Origin: Clostridia bacterium
GTDB lineage: Bacteria; Bacillota; Clostridia; Oscillospirales; Acutalibacteraceae
Length of the DNA: 20,900 bases
Direction: 5' to 3'
NCBI GenBank assembly: GCA_900767015.1
Contig: CAAFXQ010000102.1
Coordinates: forward strand, 1-20,900
Part shown: in pieces, positions 13,741 through 20,900 of the stretch
Numbering within the stretch: the stretch's first letter is position 1
Layout: each line of letters starts with the position of its first letter
Translations under genes and position numbers: made by a program
Notes under the pieces: model-generated
What the model was told of the DNA's origin: nothing
Databases searched by the model: none
What the model saw: the letters and a program-made list of their open reading frames with translations, nothing else

Positions 13741-13942
13741 ATTATCCTGAACAAAGTTCATCATATTTCCGGCATTGTACCGCATAATTTCTGAAATCTT
13801 TAAGATGACAGTCATTTTTTCTTCTTCATTTTTCCTGATTTCGTAAAAGTGGCAGATGAGAGTCCTTCACGTTTTCACAGTTCGGCTTTGTTCATTTTTC
13901 TTTCGGCATACATGATCCAAAGTTTTTATGACTAACTTTCGT
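13741..13942 (-). pseudogene. Decayed XRE-family (Cro/C1-type) repressor gene
   Basis: Read across frames, the minus strand gives KVSHKN, then after a frameshift WIMYAERKMNKAEL, an in-frame TGA, KREGLSSATFTK, then after a second frameshift RKNEEEKMTVILKISEIM followed by RYNAGNMMNFV. This follows the pattern of short Firmicute XRE repressors (LWKLLIDKKM..ELR..AGIS...LRKNE.VSM..LLKIC..L.C.IGDIM.FV), which are about 70 residues long. With two frameshifts and one stop it cannot make a working protein. It lies upstream of the WYL gene in the same direction. Confidence 0.7.
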
Positions 13943-14100
13943 ATCTGATCACGGCAAGAATCAAAATATAAATATATTATACTCCTGAAATGTAAATTTT
14001 CAACAGGGTCTGACAAAATTCGAAAAAACCTTTCAAGTTTTTTTACTCGGCAACAACGGTTATGTAAAATTTAAATATTATATTGTTAGATTTTTTTGAG
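13943..14100. other. AT-rich intergenic DNA without a recognised gene
   Basis: Together with the pseudogene this makes a stretch of about 560 bases with no working gene (13635-14199). I see T-rich and A-rich runs and a TATAT-rich tract near 13965-13985 but no open frame with a ribosome binding site and no repeat shared with other parts of the window. Confidence 0.4.
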
Positions 14101-14101
14101 C

Positions 14102-14151
14102 AATAAAAAAGACCTATTTTGGGAGGAAGAGATTTCCCAAAAATAGGTCTT
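14102..14151 (-). terminator. Intrinsic terminator of the redox operon
   Basis: A stem of about 16 bp with one bulged base (14109-14124 with 14135-14151) is followed on the minus strand by TTTTTTATT. It lies about 50 bases after the stop codon of the flavin/2Fe-2S reductase gene. Confidence 0.85.
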
Positions 14152-14199
14152 ATGTATTATTCCGTTTTCTTTCTATCTTCTTTTCATGGATTTTATGAT

Positions 14200-15405
14200 T
14201 TATTTCGCCGGCGGCACATTCAGCGTCAGATCCGTCAACGGGAAGGAACAGCACGGATGAATACACCCAAATTTATGATCCGCCATACGACGATACTCCA
14301 TGTTTTTGGGCACATAGACCTTGCCCGAAAGCAGATGCGAATGACAGAACCCACATTCACCGCTGCGGCAGCGAGCCGGAACCGCAATTCCGTTCTTTTC
14401 AAGAATCTGCATCACAGAATCCGATGTCGAACCGGTCACGGTCTTCGTCTCGTCCTGCACTGTCACGGTGATACTGACCGTTTCCGGCACGTCGGACGGA
14501 TAATCGTGTTGCTGCTTCGGGTCATGAAATTCGCCGAACATCTCATGGCGGATGTATTTGCGTTCGAGTCCCAGCTTTTCAAGCTGTTTATCGGCGAACG
14601 CATACATTTGCTGAGGTCCGCACAAAAAGACAGAATACGGCTCGTTTTCGGGCGCATATTTTTGAATCAATTCCGCCGTGATGAATCCCCGTTCAGCGCC
14701 GTCGGGAAGTTCACAATCCGCATCGCTGAGTATATGCACAACTCTGAATTTCGGCGTCCGTGCAGCAATTGCGTCCAGTTCTTTACGGAACAAAATGCTC
14801 TCCTGATTCCGGCTTCCGTATAATAATGTCAAATCAAAATCTTCGTCGCCGTCGGCGATCGCATTCGCCATGGAAAGGAACGGCGTGATGCCGCTACCTC
14901 CCGCAAGACCGATCACCTTGGAAGCGTCTCGAAGCGGCTGATATTCAAAATTGCCGGATGGTGCCGAAACTTCAACCTCAGAACCAACGTCCCAGTTGTT
15001 TAAGATATAATTGGACAGCAGACCGCCGTCAACACGCTTGACGGTCAGCTCATAAAAGCCTTTTAACGAATCGGACGGCGATGAAGAAATCGAATACGCT
15101 CTCGTAATCGGAAGCCCTGCGATTTCCTGAAAGACTGTCAGATATTTACCTGCGCCAAAAAACGCCAGAGCGTTGGTGCCGCGAGAGGGGTCAGGAACAA
15201 GCGTAAAGCTCTTGCAGTCAGGAGCACGCTGTGTCACGGCGGAAACTTTCAGATACTGGCGTTTCGGGTGAAGCGCTTCGGCAAGCTCTTTTGCATGATC
15301 GGCTTCGGAAGGAATTGCAGCGGCTCCCGATTCAAAACGGGCCTGTCTGTTTCCCATCATGGGTAGGAATTTTTTCATAGATAAGGATTTGATCGGACTT
15401 GCCAT
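14200..15405 (-). CDS. FAD-binding ferredoxin-reductase-type protein with 2Fe-2S domain
   Basis: The 401-residue protein combines a flavin domain (RAYSISSSP at 102-110, the FAD-binding RxYS motif), an NAD(P)H-binding domain (GLAGGSGITPF at 166-176 and FLCGPQQMY at 260-268) and a C-terminal plant-type 2Fe-2S ferredoxin domain (Cys346, Cys351 and Cys354 in CRSGECGFC, with the fourth ligand among Cys381, Cys385 and Cys386). Such proteins carry electrons one at a time from NAD(P)H to a partner, as in phenol-hydroxylase or HCP reductases. About 45 N-terminal residues precede the flavin domain and match no motif I know. It starts two bases after the partner flavoprotein gene, with AAAGGAGGG over that stop codon. 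The partner is therefore probably the 15407-16969 product. Confidence 0.82.
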   Translation of the reverse strand: MASPIKSLSMKKFLPMMGNRQARFESGAAAIPSEADHAKELAEALHPKRQYLKVSAVTQRAPDCKSFTLVPDPSRGTNALAFFGAGKYLTVFQEIAGLPITRAYSISSSPSDSLKGFYELTVKRVDGGLLSNYILNNWDVGSEVEVSAPSGNFEYQPLRDASKVIGLAGGSGITPFLSMANAIADGDEDFDLTLLYGSRNQESILFRKELDAIAARTPKFRVVHILSDADCELPDGAERGFITAELIQKYAPENEPYSVFLCGPQQMYAFADKQLEKLGLERKYIRHEMFGEFHDPKQQHDYPSDVPETVSITVTVQDETKTVTGSTSDSVMQILEKNGIAVPARCRSGECGFCHSHLLSGKVYVPKNMEYRRMADHKFGCIHPCCSFPLTDLTLNVPPAK

Positions 15406-15406
15406 T

Positions 15407-16969
15407 TTATTTTCCCTCCTTTAATGCCTTGAGCGTGAGTTTTGCGGCTTTTTCGCCGGTATAGTAAGCACAGTAGTAACCGTCACCGCGTTCCTGTGAC
15501 GCACCGCAGAACAGGAAGTTGTCAAACGGCTGTTCTTTTGCATAGTTGATTGTTCTCGGAATCAGGCTGTCCCACATATCGAGACGGTATCCGTAAGGCG
15601 TACCAAGCGGCGTATTGAGATAGCGTGCAAATGTCGGCGGTAATGCGACCTCGATTTCCTCAATATAGGGTTTAATGGAAATATTCAGTGCTTTTTCACA
15701 GGTTTCAATCATATCAGCCGCAACTTTATTCTTAAACTTTTTATAATCCTGCGGACGAACATCTTTCATCACATCGCCATATGTCATCGTTGTCAGGAAA
15801 AGCTGTGAAGTGCCCGGCGGTGTACAGTCCGGAATAATCTCATTCAGGCAGTTTATGATGCAGTAGCCGCTGCCGAAATCCTTACACGCCGCATGCTGGT
15901 CATCAGATTGCAACGCCGGCGCAATAAAGACGGAATAATCCGTAATGCCGAGTTCTTCTTTGGTCTTGTTCATGCCGAGATAAACCGTTGTCAGCGTGAC
16001 TGCGGTTTCACGAGAATTCGCCATGCGCAGCTGTCTTTCGGGTATCTCGGCTTTTTCAAACAGGTCGCTCCAAGCGACATTCGGCATACAGTTGCAGATG
16101 AACCGTTTTCCGTAGACTTCTTTTTCGCCGTTGATAACGACACCGGCCGGCTTGCCGTTTTTCATGATGACCTTGGTCACCTCGGAATTATACCAGATGT
16201 CGCCGCCGTTCTGACGGATCACCTCATCGAGCGCAAGACTCATCTCATGGCTTCGTAAATGCGGAATTCCCGTACCTCGTTTGACATAGGCGTTCAGCAC
16301 GGTCATATAGTACAAAAAGTCAAACCGTGAGCCGGGTGAACCCATATAGCTCCAGTAGGTTGAAAAGATTCCCTGTGCCTTTTTCGGCATACCGAGCGCA
16401 TCAAGACCTTCATTGAGCGTATGCGAAGTCATACGCATGAAATCCGGTACGTAGGGAACTACTTTGACAATGCCGGCAGGATTGTCGCCTTCACCGAGAT
16501 ATTCAAACGCTTTGTACATACGTTCGGAAAGCTCAAACGCTTTCATTGCACTTTCATACGAACCGGGAACGATCTCGTCGAGCTTACGGGAAAAGGCCTC
16601 AAAACCAACAGGCATACGGGCATCGACCGTAACCTCTACGCCGTTTTCATTGATAAAGGTGTCGGTGTCGCCGGGTTTTGCCGGAACAATCAGGCGGAAG
16701 GTTGAATTATCCTTGAGCCAATCCGTACGGGCATTGAGTCGGTTAAAGAGCAATTCAACATCTCCGGGCTCTTCTTTCGTGCCGATACCGCACAATTCAT
16801 GCAGTGACGGTTCAAATTCAAACCGTCCGCGCACAAAAGACGAAGCCGAGCCGCCCGGGATATTATGGCGTTCAAGCAACAGCGTTGAAGCGCCTGCTTT
16901 CGCACAGGTCGCAGCAGCCGCAAGGCCGCCGTTTCCGGCGCCGATTATAATGACATCATAGTTTTTCAT
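15407..16969 (-). CDS. Phytoene-desaturase-like FAD oxidoreductase
   Basis: The 520-residue flavoprotein begins with a dinucleotide-binding motif (VIIIGAGNGGLAAA at 6-19, acidic end of the second strand in LLLERHN) and GGSASSF, and ends with an FAD-closing segment (FLFCGASQERGDGYY). It belongs to the CrtI/carotenoid isomerase/retinol saturase group of amine-oxidase-fold enzymes, which desaturate, isomerise or saturate lipid-like substrates. No carotenoid biosynthesis genes are nearby. Pairing with an NAD(P)H-fed 2Fe-2S reductase suggests it works as a reductase of a carbon-carbon double bond, but the substrate is unknown. AAAGGAGA precedes the start, and a consensus-like promoter lies about 90 bases upstream. 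Confidence 0.78.
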   Translation of the reverse strand: MKNYDVIIIGAGNGGLAAAATCAKAGASTLLLERHNIPGGSASSFVRGRFEFEPSLHELCGIGTKEEPGDVELLFNRLNARTDWLKDNSTFRLIVPAKPGDTDTFINENGVEVTVDARMPVGFEAFSRKLDEIVPGSYESAMKAFELSERMYKAFEYLGEGDNPAGIVKVVPYVPDFMRMTSHTLNEGLDALGMPKKAQGIFSTYWSYMGSPGSRFDFLYYMTVLNAYVKRGTGIPHLRSHEMSLALDEVIRQNGGDIWYNSEVTKVIMKNGKPAGVVINGEKEVYGKRFICNCMPNVAWSDLFEKAEIPERQLRMANSRETAVTLTTVYLGMNKTKEELGITDYSVFIAPALQSDDQHAACKDFGSGYCIINCLNEIIPDCTPPGTSQLFLTTMTYGDVMKDVRPQDYKKFKNKVAADMIETCEKALNISIKPYIEEIEVALPPTFARYLNTPLGTPYGYRLDMWDSLIPRTINYAKEQPFDNFLFCGASQERGDGYYCAYYTGEKAAKLTLKALKEGK

Positions 16970-17057
16970 CGCGCATCTCCTTTGATTATTGGATTGAGTC
17001 GCTCCGTTTTGTTCACAAACACATCTGTTTTAAGACAAAAAGAAGTTTGCAAATAAT

Positions 17058-17086
17058 ATTATAGAATCTTAGAAAAATTATATCAA
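17058..17086 (-). promoter_or_regulatory. Promoter of the redox operon
   Basis: On the minus strand TTGATA (17081-17086), a 17-base spacer and TATAAT (17058-17063). The leader to the ATG at 16969 is about 80 bases. Confidence 0.7.
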
Positions 17087-17154
17087 TGCCTAAAAATATT
17101 ATGCGGATTTAAATTATCATTTTTCCTCATTATACCTCTACAAAACAAAAAGAA

Positions 17155-17309
17155 CAAGGCAAAGCCTTGCAAAAACTTATTACCTCTTACCTATTACTTC
17201 TTATTGCAAGTTCACGAGCAACAAGGTTCCGGGGTACCCATAGAAATCTTTGATTTCGTTGTGGGTCGGGTTCTTACCTTCCAAAGTCTCAAGGACTTTT
17301 TGCGGTAAG
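17155..17309. other. Structured intergenic sequence with three hairpins
   Basis: The 400-base gap at 16970-17369 holds a promoter, a terminator and this hairpin-rich stretch. CAAGGC/GCCTTG (17155-17169) is followed on the minus strand by TTCTTTTTG and could be a back-up terminator. ACCCA-TA-GAAATC with GATTTC-GTTG-TGGGT forms 17236-17266. CTTACC...GGTAAG enclosing AAAGTC/GACTTT forms 17273-17309. Imperfect inverted CTTATT/TTACC tracts flank the set (about 17178-17205 and 17300-17330). It could be a small RNA or a decayed repeat; nothing decides between them. Confidence 0.4.
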
Positions 17310-17324
17310 AATGAAGAGGTAAGA

Positions 17325-17361
17325 AATAAGGGGCCTCGCTTAGTGCGACAGCCCCGTTATT
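17325..17361 (-). terminator. Terminator of the BspA-like gene
   Basis: Minus-strand AATAA-C-GGGGC pairs with GCCCC-TTATT around an inner TCGC/GCGA hairpin, then TTATTTCTT follows. It begins nine bases after the stop codon of the 17370-20027 gene. Its GGGGCTGTCGCA arm matches the ends of the element at 10984-11137. Confidence 0.7.
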
Positions 17362-17369
17362 TTTATGTT

Positions 17370-20027
17370 TTACCAATGAAGCTTTCCGCAAGAGCAACGC
17401 TGATTGATTTTGAAAAGCTTGTTAAACAGATTGACGATTTTCCATATAAAGCCGGCAAAACCGCTCTTATGGCAAAGATGGTCGCAGGAAACCTCTTCGC
17501 CCGGATTCTGACCGAGAGGCTGAGAACAGTTGTCGCAATATCCGTCACTGTCAGCATCAACATGATTCAGCTTTTCAATATCACGTGTTGCAAGAAGAGT
17601 GCCGCAAACGGTGCATATGCGCAACTGCTCGCCGTTTTCGGTGCAGGTAGGTTCTTTTGAAGTCTGCCACTCTCCGGGAATGTGAGAAAGCTTTGAAATT
17701 GTTTCCGTCTGACTTTCGCCGCAAACAGAACATTGTCTGTGTCTTGAACCTACCGAGGTGCAGGTGGCTTCTGTGTCAACAATCCATTCACCCGGGGTGT
17801 GCCCGGTCTTCGGTGTCGTCACCGTTTCGACTGTTTTTCCGCAGACGGTGCAGGTGCGGTGCTTCTTTCCGTCAACTGTGCAGGAAGCCTCGGTATCAAT
17901 GATCCATTCACCCGGCGTGTGCCCGGTTTTTGAAATTGTGACCGCTTCAAGATTTTTACCGCATTTTGTGCAGTGCTGATGCTTTGTTCCGTCAGCATCG
18001 CAGGTGGCTTCGGTATCTGTAATCCAGACATAGCTGTGACCGGTTGCCGCAACGACATCTTTTTGGACGGTGTCGCCGCAAACGGTGCAGGTACAGATTG
18101 TGAAGCCGTCGCTCTCACAGGTCGGTGCAACGATATCTGTTACTTCGTATTTGTGAGAGCCCTGAGCCAGCGCTTCTGTTTTTTTGAATCCGCAGTCTAT
18201 ACATATCAGCTCGGCAAGTCCGCTTTCGGTGCAGGTTGCTTCGCTGATTACTGTTTTGCTGAAATTGTGCTCATGACCGAAAACAATGTTTGCTTTTGAC
18301 AGGACATCGTTTCCGCTGTTGATTGTTATGGCGTTCCACTGCTCTTCGGTTCCGGCATAGTAAACAGTTGAAAGAGCGTTACAATAATAGAATGCCGTCG
18401 AACCGATTTCCGTGACGGAAGCAGGAATATAAACGGACTTCAGAGAAGAACAGAAGTAGAATGTACTGGCTCCGATTGCTGTTATGCCGTCAGGAACGGT
18501 GATGGATTCAAGAGCCGAACAATTGTTGAACACGCCGCTTCCGAAGTGAGTAATGCTTGCCGGAATATTGATTTTTGTAAGCTTTTTACAACCACGGAAC
18601 GAATTGTCGGGAAGATCCCAGCAATCCTCGGAGATTACAACCTCTTCAAGACTGCTCATATTCGCAAAATTTGAGGAATTATTTACAGAGCGTCTCGGAA
18701 GTCGGAATCTCTTAACCATTGAGCAGCCTTGCAACGCATACTCACCCATATAATTCAGATTCATAAGAAAGTCGTTGCCGGTATATTTTCCGTCATATCT
18801 GAAACAATACTGTCCGATTTTGACAATGTTCTCGCCGCCTGTTATGGTTTCGAGATTCGAACAATTATAGAAGCAATTAGCCGGAAGCTCGGTAATGCCC
18901 GTTCCGATGTGAACGGTTTTCAGAGCCGTGCAGTCCTTAAAAACGGACTGACCAAGTGCTGTCATAGATTCCGGCAGAACTACACTTTCAAGAGAAGCGC
19001 AGCCTTGAAAAGCACTTGCTCCGATGCTTGTTAATCCGTCTGAAAAAGTAAAGCTTCCGAGAGAGGAACATCCGTTGAATGCATCCTGTGCGATTTCTTT
19101 GACCGGAGCGTTTATCTCAACCGTTTCAAGGGCGGTACAATTCTTAAATGCCGAATAGGAAAAAGCTTCAAATGTCGACGGGAGCTTCACACTTTTCAGC
19201 GCTGTGAAATCTTTAAAAGCGTTGCTGCCCACTGAAGTTGTTCCTTCCGGAACAACAAGATTTTCAAGAGCGGATTTATCTCCCGCATAGTTCTTAATTT
19301 CAAAATCATCAATGGCGACAGTATAAATGAAATCGCCGATTTTCAAATCCGTTTCATACCTTACTATGAAATGTCTTGTTGAAAAATCTCTCTTATCCAT
19401 AGCAAAGTAGGTTTCACGGTATGTTCCTTTCACTTTCTGACTGTATTCATATCGGTTGCCGGAATCCCACGTGGGATCACACATATTCCATTCGCCGTCA
19501 AAATATACTTCTAACCACTCATGATTCGTTGTCCGATTTTCAAAGTCTCCTTCATTCTCATAAGTAGATCCGCATACCAGCCTCGAAGGGATTCCTACCG
19601 CATGAAGCATCGCATCCATCAAGCGCGCATAACCTTCACAGACAGCAATTCCGGTTTCAAAAACATCCTGAGGCGCAAACGAAGGAGCGCCCTTTGTGTG
19701 ATGTATGTAATAATCCATATCGTAATAGATATTTTCGGCTACCCATCGGTTTATTGCTTCGGCTTTTTCCCTGTCCGATGAAAGTCCGTCAGTCACTTCG
19801 ACCGCTTTCGCATTCAAGGCGGCAAATTCTTCAATCTCCGACGCCTGTGCGTTATACGAAACATCCATTTCATCTGCTCCGAAAGCATAGAGCCGCATAT
19901 TGCTTTCATAGACTGCATTGAGCAGTTCTGTGCCCTCAAGATACGCCTCGACACCCGTTGACAGCGGCAAAAAAGCCATAACCGCAACTAATGCAAAAAC
20001 CAACAGGCTTCTTACTGATTTTTTCAT
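17370..20027 (-). CDS. Secreted transglutaminase-like/BspA leucine-rich-repeat protein
   Basis: The 885-residue protein has a signal peptide (MKKSVRSLLVFALVAVMAFL, likely cut near VEA-YL), then a transglutaminase-like domain with a full Cys-His-Asp set: Cys130 in GIAVCEGYA, His169 in NHEWLEVYFDGEW and Asp184 in MCDPTWDSG. About 255-580 holds BspA-type leucine-rich repeats (AFKDCTALKTVHIGTGI-like units). Residues 586-821 hold six repeats with CT..G...C..CG and GHTPGEW, then HVDADSDGYCDNC. The last 38 residues (CDHLCHKSGFAGFIWKIV, ending CSCGKLHW) include a hydrophobic amphipathic helix. There is no LPXTG motif or dockerin pair. The start at 20027 has AAGGAGGAG; a TTG seven codons upstream is less likely. 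Adhesion or peptide handling outside the cell is the likely role. Confidence 0.82.
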   Translation of the reverse strand: MKKSVRSLLVFALVAVMAFLPLSTGVEAYLEGTELLNAVYESNMRLYAFGADEMDVSYNAQASEIEEFAALNAKAVEVTDGLSSDREKAEAINRWVAENIYYDMDYYIHHTKGAPSFAPQDVFETGIAVCEGYARLMDAMLHAVGIPSRLVCGSTYENEGDFENRTTNHEWLEVYFDGEWNMCDPTWDSGNRYEYSQKVKGTYRETYFAMDKRDFSTRHFIVRYETDLKIGDFIYTVAIDDFEIKNYAGDKSALENLVVPEGTTSVGSNAFKDFTALKSVKLPSTFEAFSYSAFKNCTALETVEINAPVKEIAQDAFNGCSSLGSFTFSDGLTSIGASAFQGCASLESVVLPESMTALGQSVFKDCTALKTVHIGTGITELPANCFYNCSNLETITGGENIVKIGQYCFRYDGKYTGNDFLMNLNYMGEYALQGCSMVKRFRLPRRSVNNSSNFANMSSLEEVVISEDCWDLPDNSFRGCKKLTKINIPASITHFGSGVFNNCSALESITVPDGITAIGASTFYFCSSLKSVYIPASVTEIGSTAFYYCNALSTVYYAGTEEQWNAITINSGNDVLSKANIVFGHEHNFSKTVISEATCTESGLAELICIDCGFKKTEALAQGSHKYEVTDIVAPTCESDGFTICTCTVCGDTVQKDVVAATGHSYVWITDTEATCDADGTKHQHCTKCGKNLEAVTISKTGHTPGEWIIDTEASCTVDGKKHRTCTVCGKTVETVTTPKTGHTPGEWIVDTEATCTSVGSRHRQCSVCGESQTETISKLSHIPGEWQTSKEPTCTENGEQLRICTVCGTLLATRDIEKLNHVDADSDGYCDNCSQPLGQNPGEEVSCDHLCHKSGFAGFIWKIVNLFNKLFKINQRCSCGKLHW
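17565..18272 (-). repeat. Tandem repeats of about 120 bp inside the BspA-like gene
   Basis: Six in-frame units of 39-41 codons, each beginning with His and carrying a C-T-x2/3-G motif and a later CxxCG. The two most similar units are the CCATTCACCC-containing copies near 17784 and 17907, which lie 123 bases apart on the plus strand and still share long identical runs, pointing to recent duplication or gene conversion. All units are coding. Confidence 0.75.
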
Positions 20028-20221
20028 TTTTATGCTCCTCCTTTTCAAGTGCTACTGCATATTTTATATAGTTATCTTATCACCGTGGAAAACTTTTGTC
20101 AATATTTACCAAAGCGAACAGGCACTTTATCATTTCAAAAACTTTGAGCTAAAAACTAAAGTCGTCAGGATCGAATCCTGCTTCTTCCGGAATAACTGCT
20201 TTTTCATCGTAACCCCAAAAT
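20028..20221. other. Upstream region of the BspA-like gene
   Basis: Apart from the promoter at 20074-20102 it holds only a small hairpin, CAGGAT-CGA-ATCCTG at 20166-20180. No gene is visible on either strand; open frames here lack ribosome binding sites. Confidence 0.4.
20074..20102 (-). promoter_or_regulatory. Promoter of the BspA-like gene
   Basis: On the minus strand TTGACA (20097-20102), a 17-base spacer and TAAGAT (20074-20079). The leader to the ATG at 20027 is about 40 bases. Confidence 0.65.
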
Positions 20222-20615
20222 AAATCAGGACCATAGCCTGATTGCAAGGTTATCACTTATTTAGCTCTATGTAACAAACAGGAGCACAAAGTATAGGCGA
20301 CCTCTAAAAACTCAAGGCGTTCGGCATAGTGCACAAATGATGTCGGATTTTAGGCAAAAAACCGCAGGAACGCTCTATGTATTTCAAGGTTTTGGGGCGA
20401 CAAAGACGGCATTAGTTGGGCATTATGACGAATGTCGGGATGTTTTTAGAGGTTGCCTATAATCAATCTCTGCACTTCGAGTTTAAAGTGTTGTAATCAT
20501 TGCTTTGCTTGCAAAGCCACCACTTCTTTTCTCTCTTATCCGGAAAAGTCACAGGTGAAGTGAAAAGAGAAGAACAAAAAGTGAAAAGAGAAGAGAACCA
20601 AAAAGAAAAGCCACA
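20222..20615 (+). repeat. Intergenic direct repeat, copy A (interrupted)
   Basis: Matches copy B at 20651-20900 along its length, for example GCAAGGTTATCACTTATT, TGTAACAAACAGGAGC, CATTGCTTTGCTTGCAAAGC and CTCTTATCCGGAAAAGTC. It contains the hairpin GCTTTG-CTTG-CAAAGC (20502-20517) and mirrored CT-rich and GA-rich tracts. A 162-bp element splits it at 20296-20457. No gene is carried. Confidence 0.8.
20296..20457 (+). mobile_element. 162-bp MITE-like insertion in repeat copy A
   Basis: The ends are inverted repeats of 16 bases, GGCGACCTCTAAAAAC (20296-20311) and GTTTTTAGAGGTTGCC (20442-20457), 15 of 16 matching. TATA lies on both sides (20292-20295 and 20458-20461), while copy B has a single TATA at the same place, so the junctions are exact. 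It encodes no transposase. The duplication may also be read as TA with ends starting TAGGC. Confidence 0.8.
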
Positions 20616-20637
20616 CTTGCGTGCGACTTTTCTTTTT
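20601..20637 (+). terminator. Long hairpin at the end of repeat copy A
   Basis: AAAAAGAAAAGCCACAC pairs with GTGCGACTTTTCTTTTT around the loop TTGC, 17 bp with two G-T-type mismatches. A-rich on one side and T-rich on the other, it could terminate transcription in either direction. Copy B is cut by the window end before its second arm. Confidence 0.5.
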
Positions 20638-20650
20638 GGAGGTACCTCAC

Positions 20651-20900
20651 AAATCTGAACCATAGTCTGATAGCAAGGTTATCACTTATTCTATCAAAAG
20701 ACTTTATGTAACAAACAGGAGCGCAAAGTATAATCAATTTCAGCACTTGGTGTTTTAAAGTATTGTTATCATTGCTTTGCTTGCAAAGCCACTATTCTTT
20801 TCTCTCTTCTCTTTTCTCTCTTATCCGGAAAAGTCGCAGGTGAAGAGAAAAGAGAAGAACGAAAAGTGAAAAGAGAAGAGAACCAAAAAGAAAAGCCACA
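20651..20900 (+). repeat. Intergenic direct repeat, copy B (partial, uninterrupted)
   Basis: Second copy of the repeat at 20222-20615, running past the end of the window. It lacks the 162-bp insertion and reads straight through AAAGTATAATCAAT. It also carries an extra CTCTTCTCTTTTCT stretch near 20805-20820, so the pyrimidine tract varies in length between copies. Confidence 0.8.

Noticed and set aside
13546..13815. 89-codon minus-strand frame running into the WYL gene
   Set aside because: Its first part is the tail of the decayed XRE gene; the rest overlaps the WYL gene out of frame and has no ribosome binding site.
17565..18272. CRISPR array
   Set aside because: The periodic repeats are in frame, encode a continuous cysteine-rich protein and have no alternating unique spacers of constant length.
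20222..20900. CRISPR array or insertion sequence with transposase
   Set aside because: Only two long copies and no spacers; no transposase frame in either copy or in the 162-bp insert.

Overview
The window looks like part of the chromosome of an anaerobic gut-type Firmicute in class Clostridia. The evidence is strong AAGGAGG ribosome binding sites, near-consensus TTGACA/TATAAT promoters, a fermentative sulfosugar operon of the kind described in Eubacterium rectale relatives, a BspA-like secreted protein and short inverted-repeat elements. No rRNA or complete tRNA is present, so a genus cannot be assigned.

Positions 1-520 hold a structured repeat with a tRNA-like CCA end, two hairpins and a possible decayed gene. 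Positions 517-1797 (minus) encode a CyuA/UPF0597-type cysteine desulfidase, divergent from the next operon.

Positions 1976-10916 (plus) are the centrepiece: one eight-gene operon behind one promoter with a palindromic operator. In order it encodes a GH31 sulfoquinovosidase, a small transaldolase (SftT type), a 3-hydroxyisobutyrate-dehydrogenase-like sulfolactaldehyde reductase, a DUF4867 protein, an L-fucose-isomerase-like sulfoquinovose isomerase (SftI type), a TauE/SafE exporter, a ROK-family repressor and a GPH-family sugar symporter. This is a complete transaldolase-type sulfoglycolysis pathway. Sulfoquinovose or its glycoside enters, is hydrolysed and isomerised to sulfofructose, and the transaldolase moves the unmodified three-carbon part to glyceraldehyde 3-phosphate, making fructose 6-phosphate for glycolysis. 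The sulfolactaldehyde left over is reduced to dihydroxypropanesulfonate and exported. Substrate assignments rest on family membership, motifs and gene company. DUF4867 has no known function.

Positions 10917-14100 are AT-richer accessory DNA. They hold a 154-bp inverted-repeat element with a terminator, four intact small minus-strand genes for cysteine-rich or membrane proteins, a frameshifted zinc-ribbon gene, a WYL-domain regulator and the remains of an XRE-family repressor. The WYL/small-protein group is the least explained part of the window.

Positions 14100-16970 (minus) form a two-gene redox operon: a phytoene-desaturase-like flavoprotein followed by a flavin/2Fe-2S reductase, with its own promoter and terminator. 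Positions 17370-20027 (minus) encode a large secreted protein with a transglutaminase-like domain, BspA-type leucine-rich repeats and six cysteine-containing repeats. Intergenic repeats surround it. At 20222-20900 two copies of one repeat occur in tandem, and one copy is interrupted by a 162-bp element whose insertion site can be read exactly from the uninterrupted copy.
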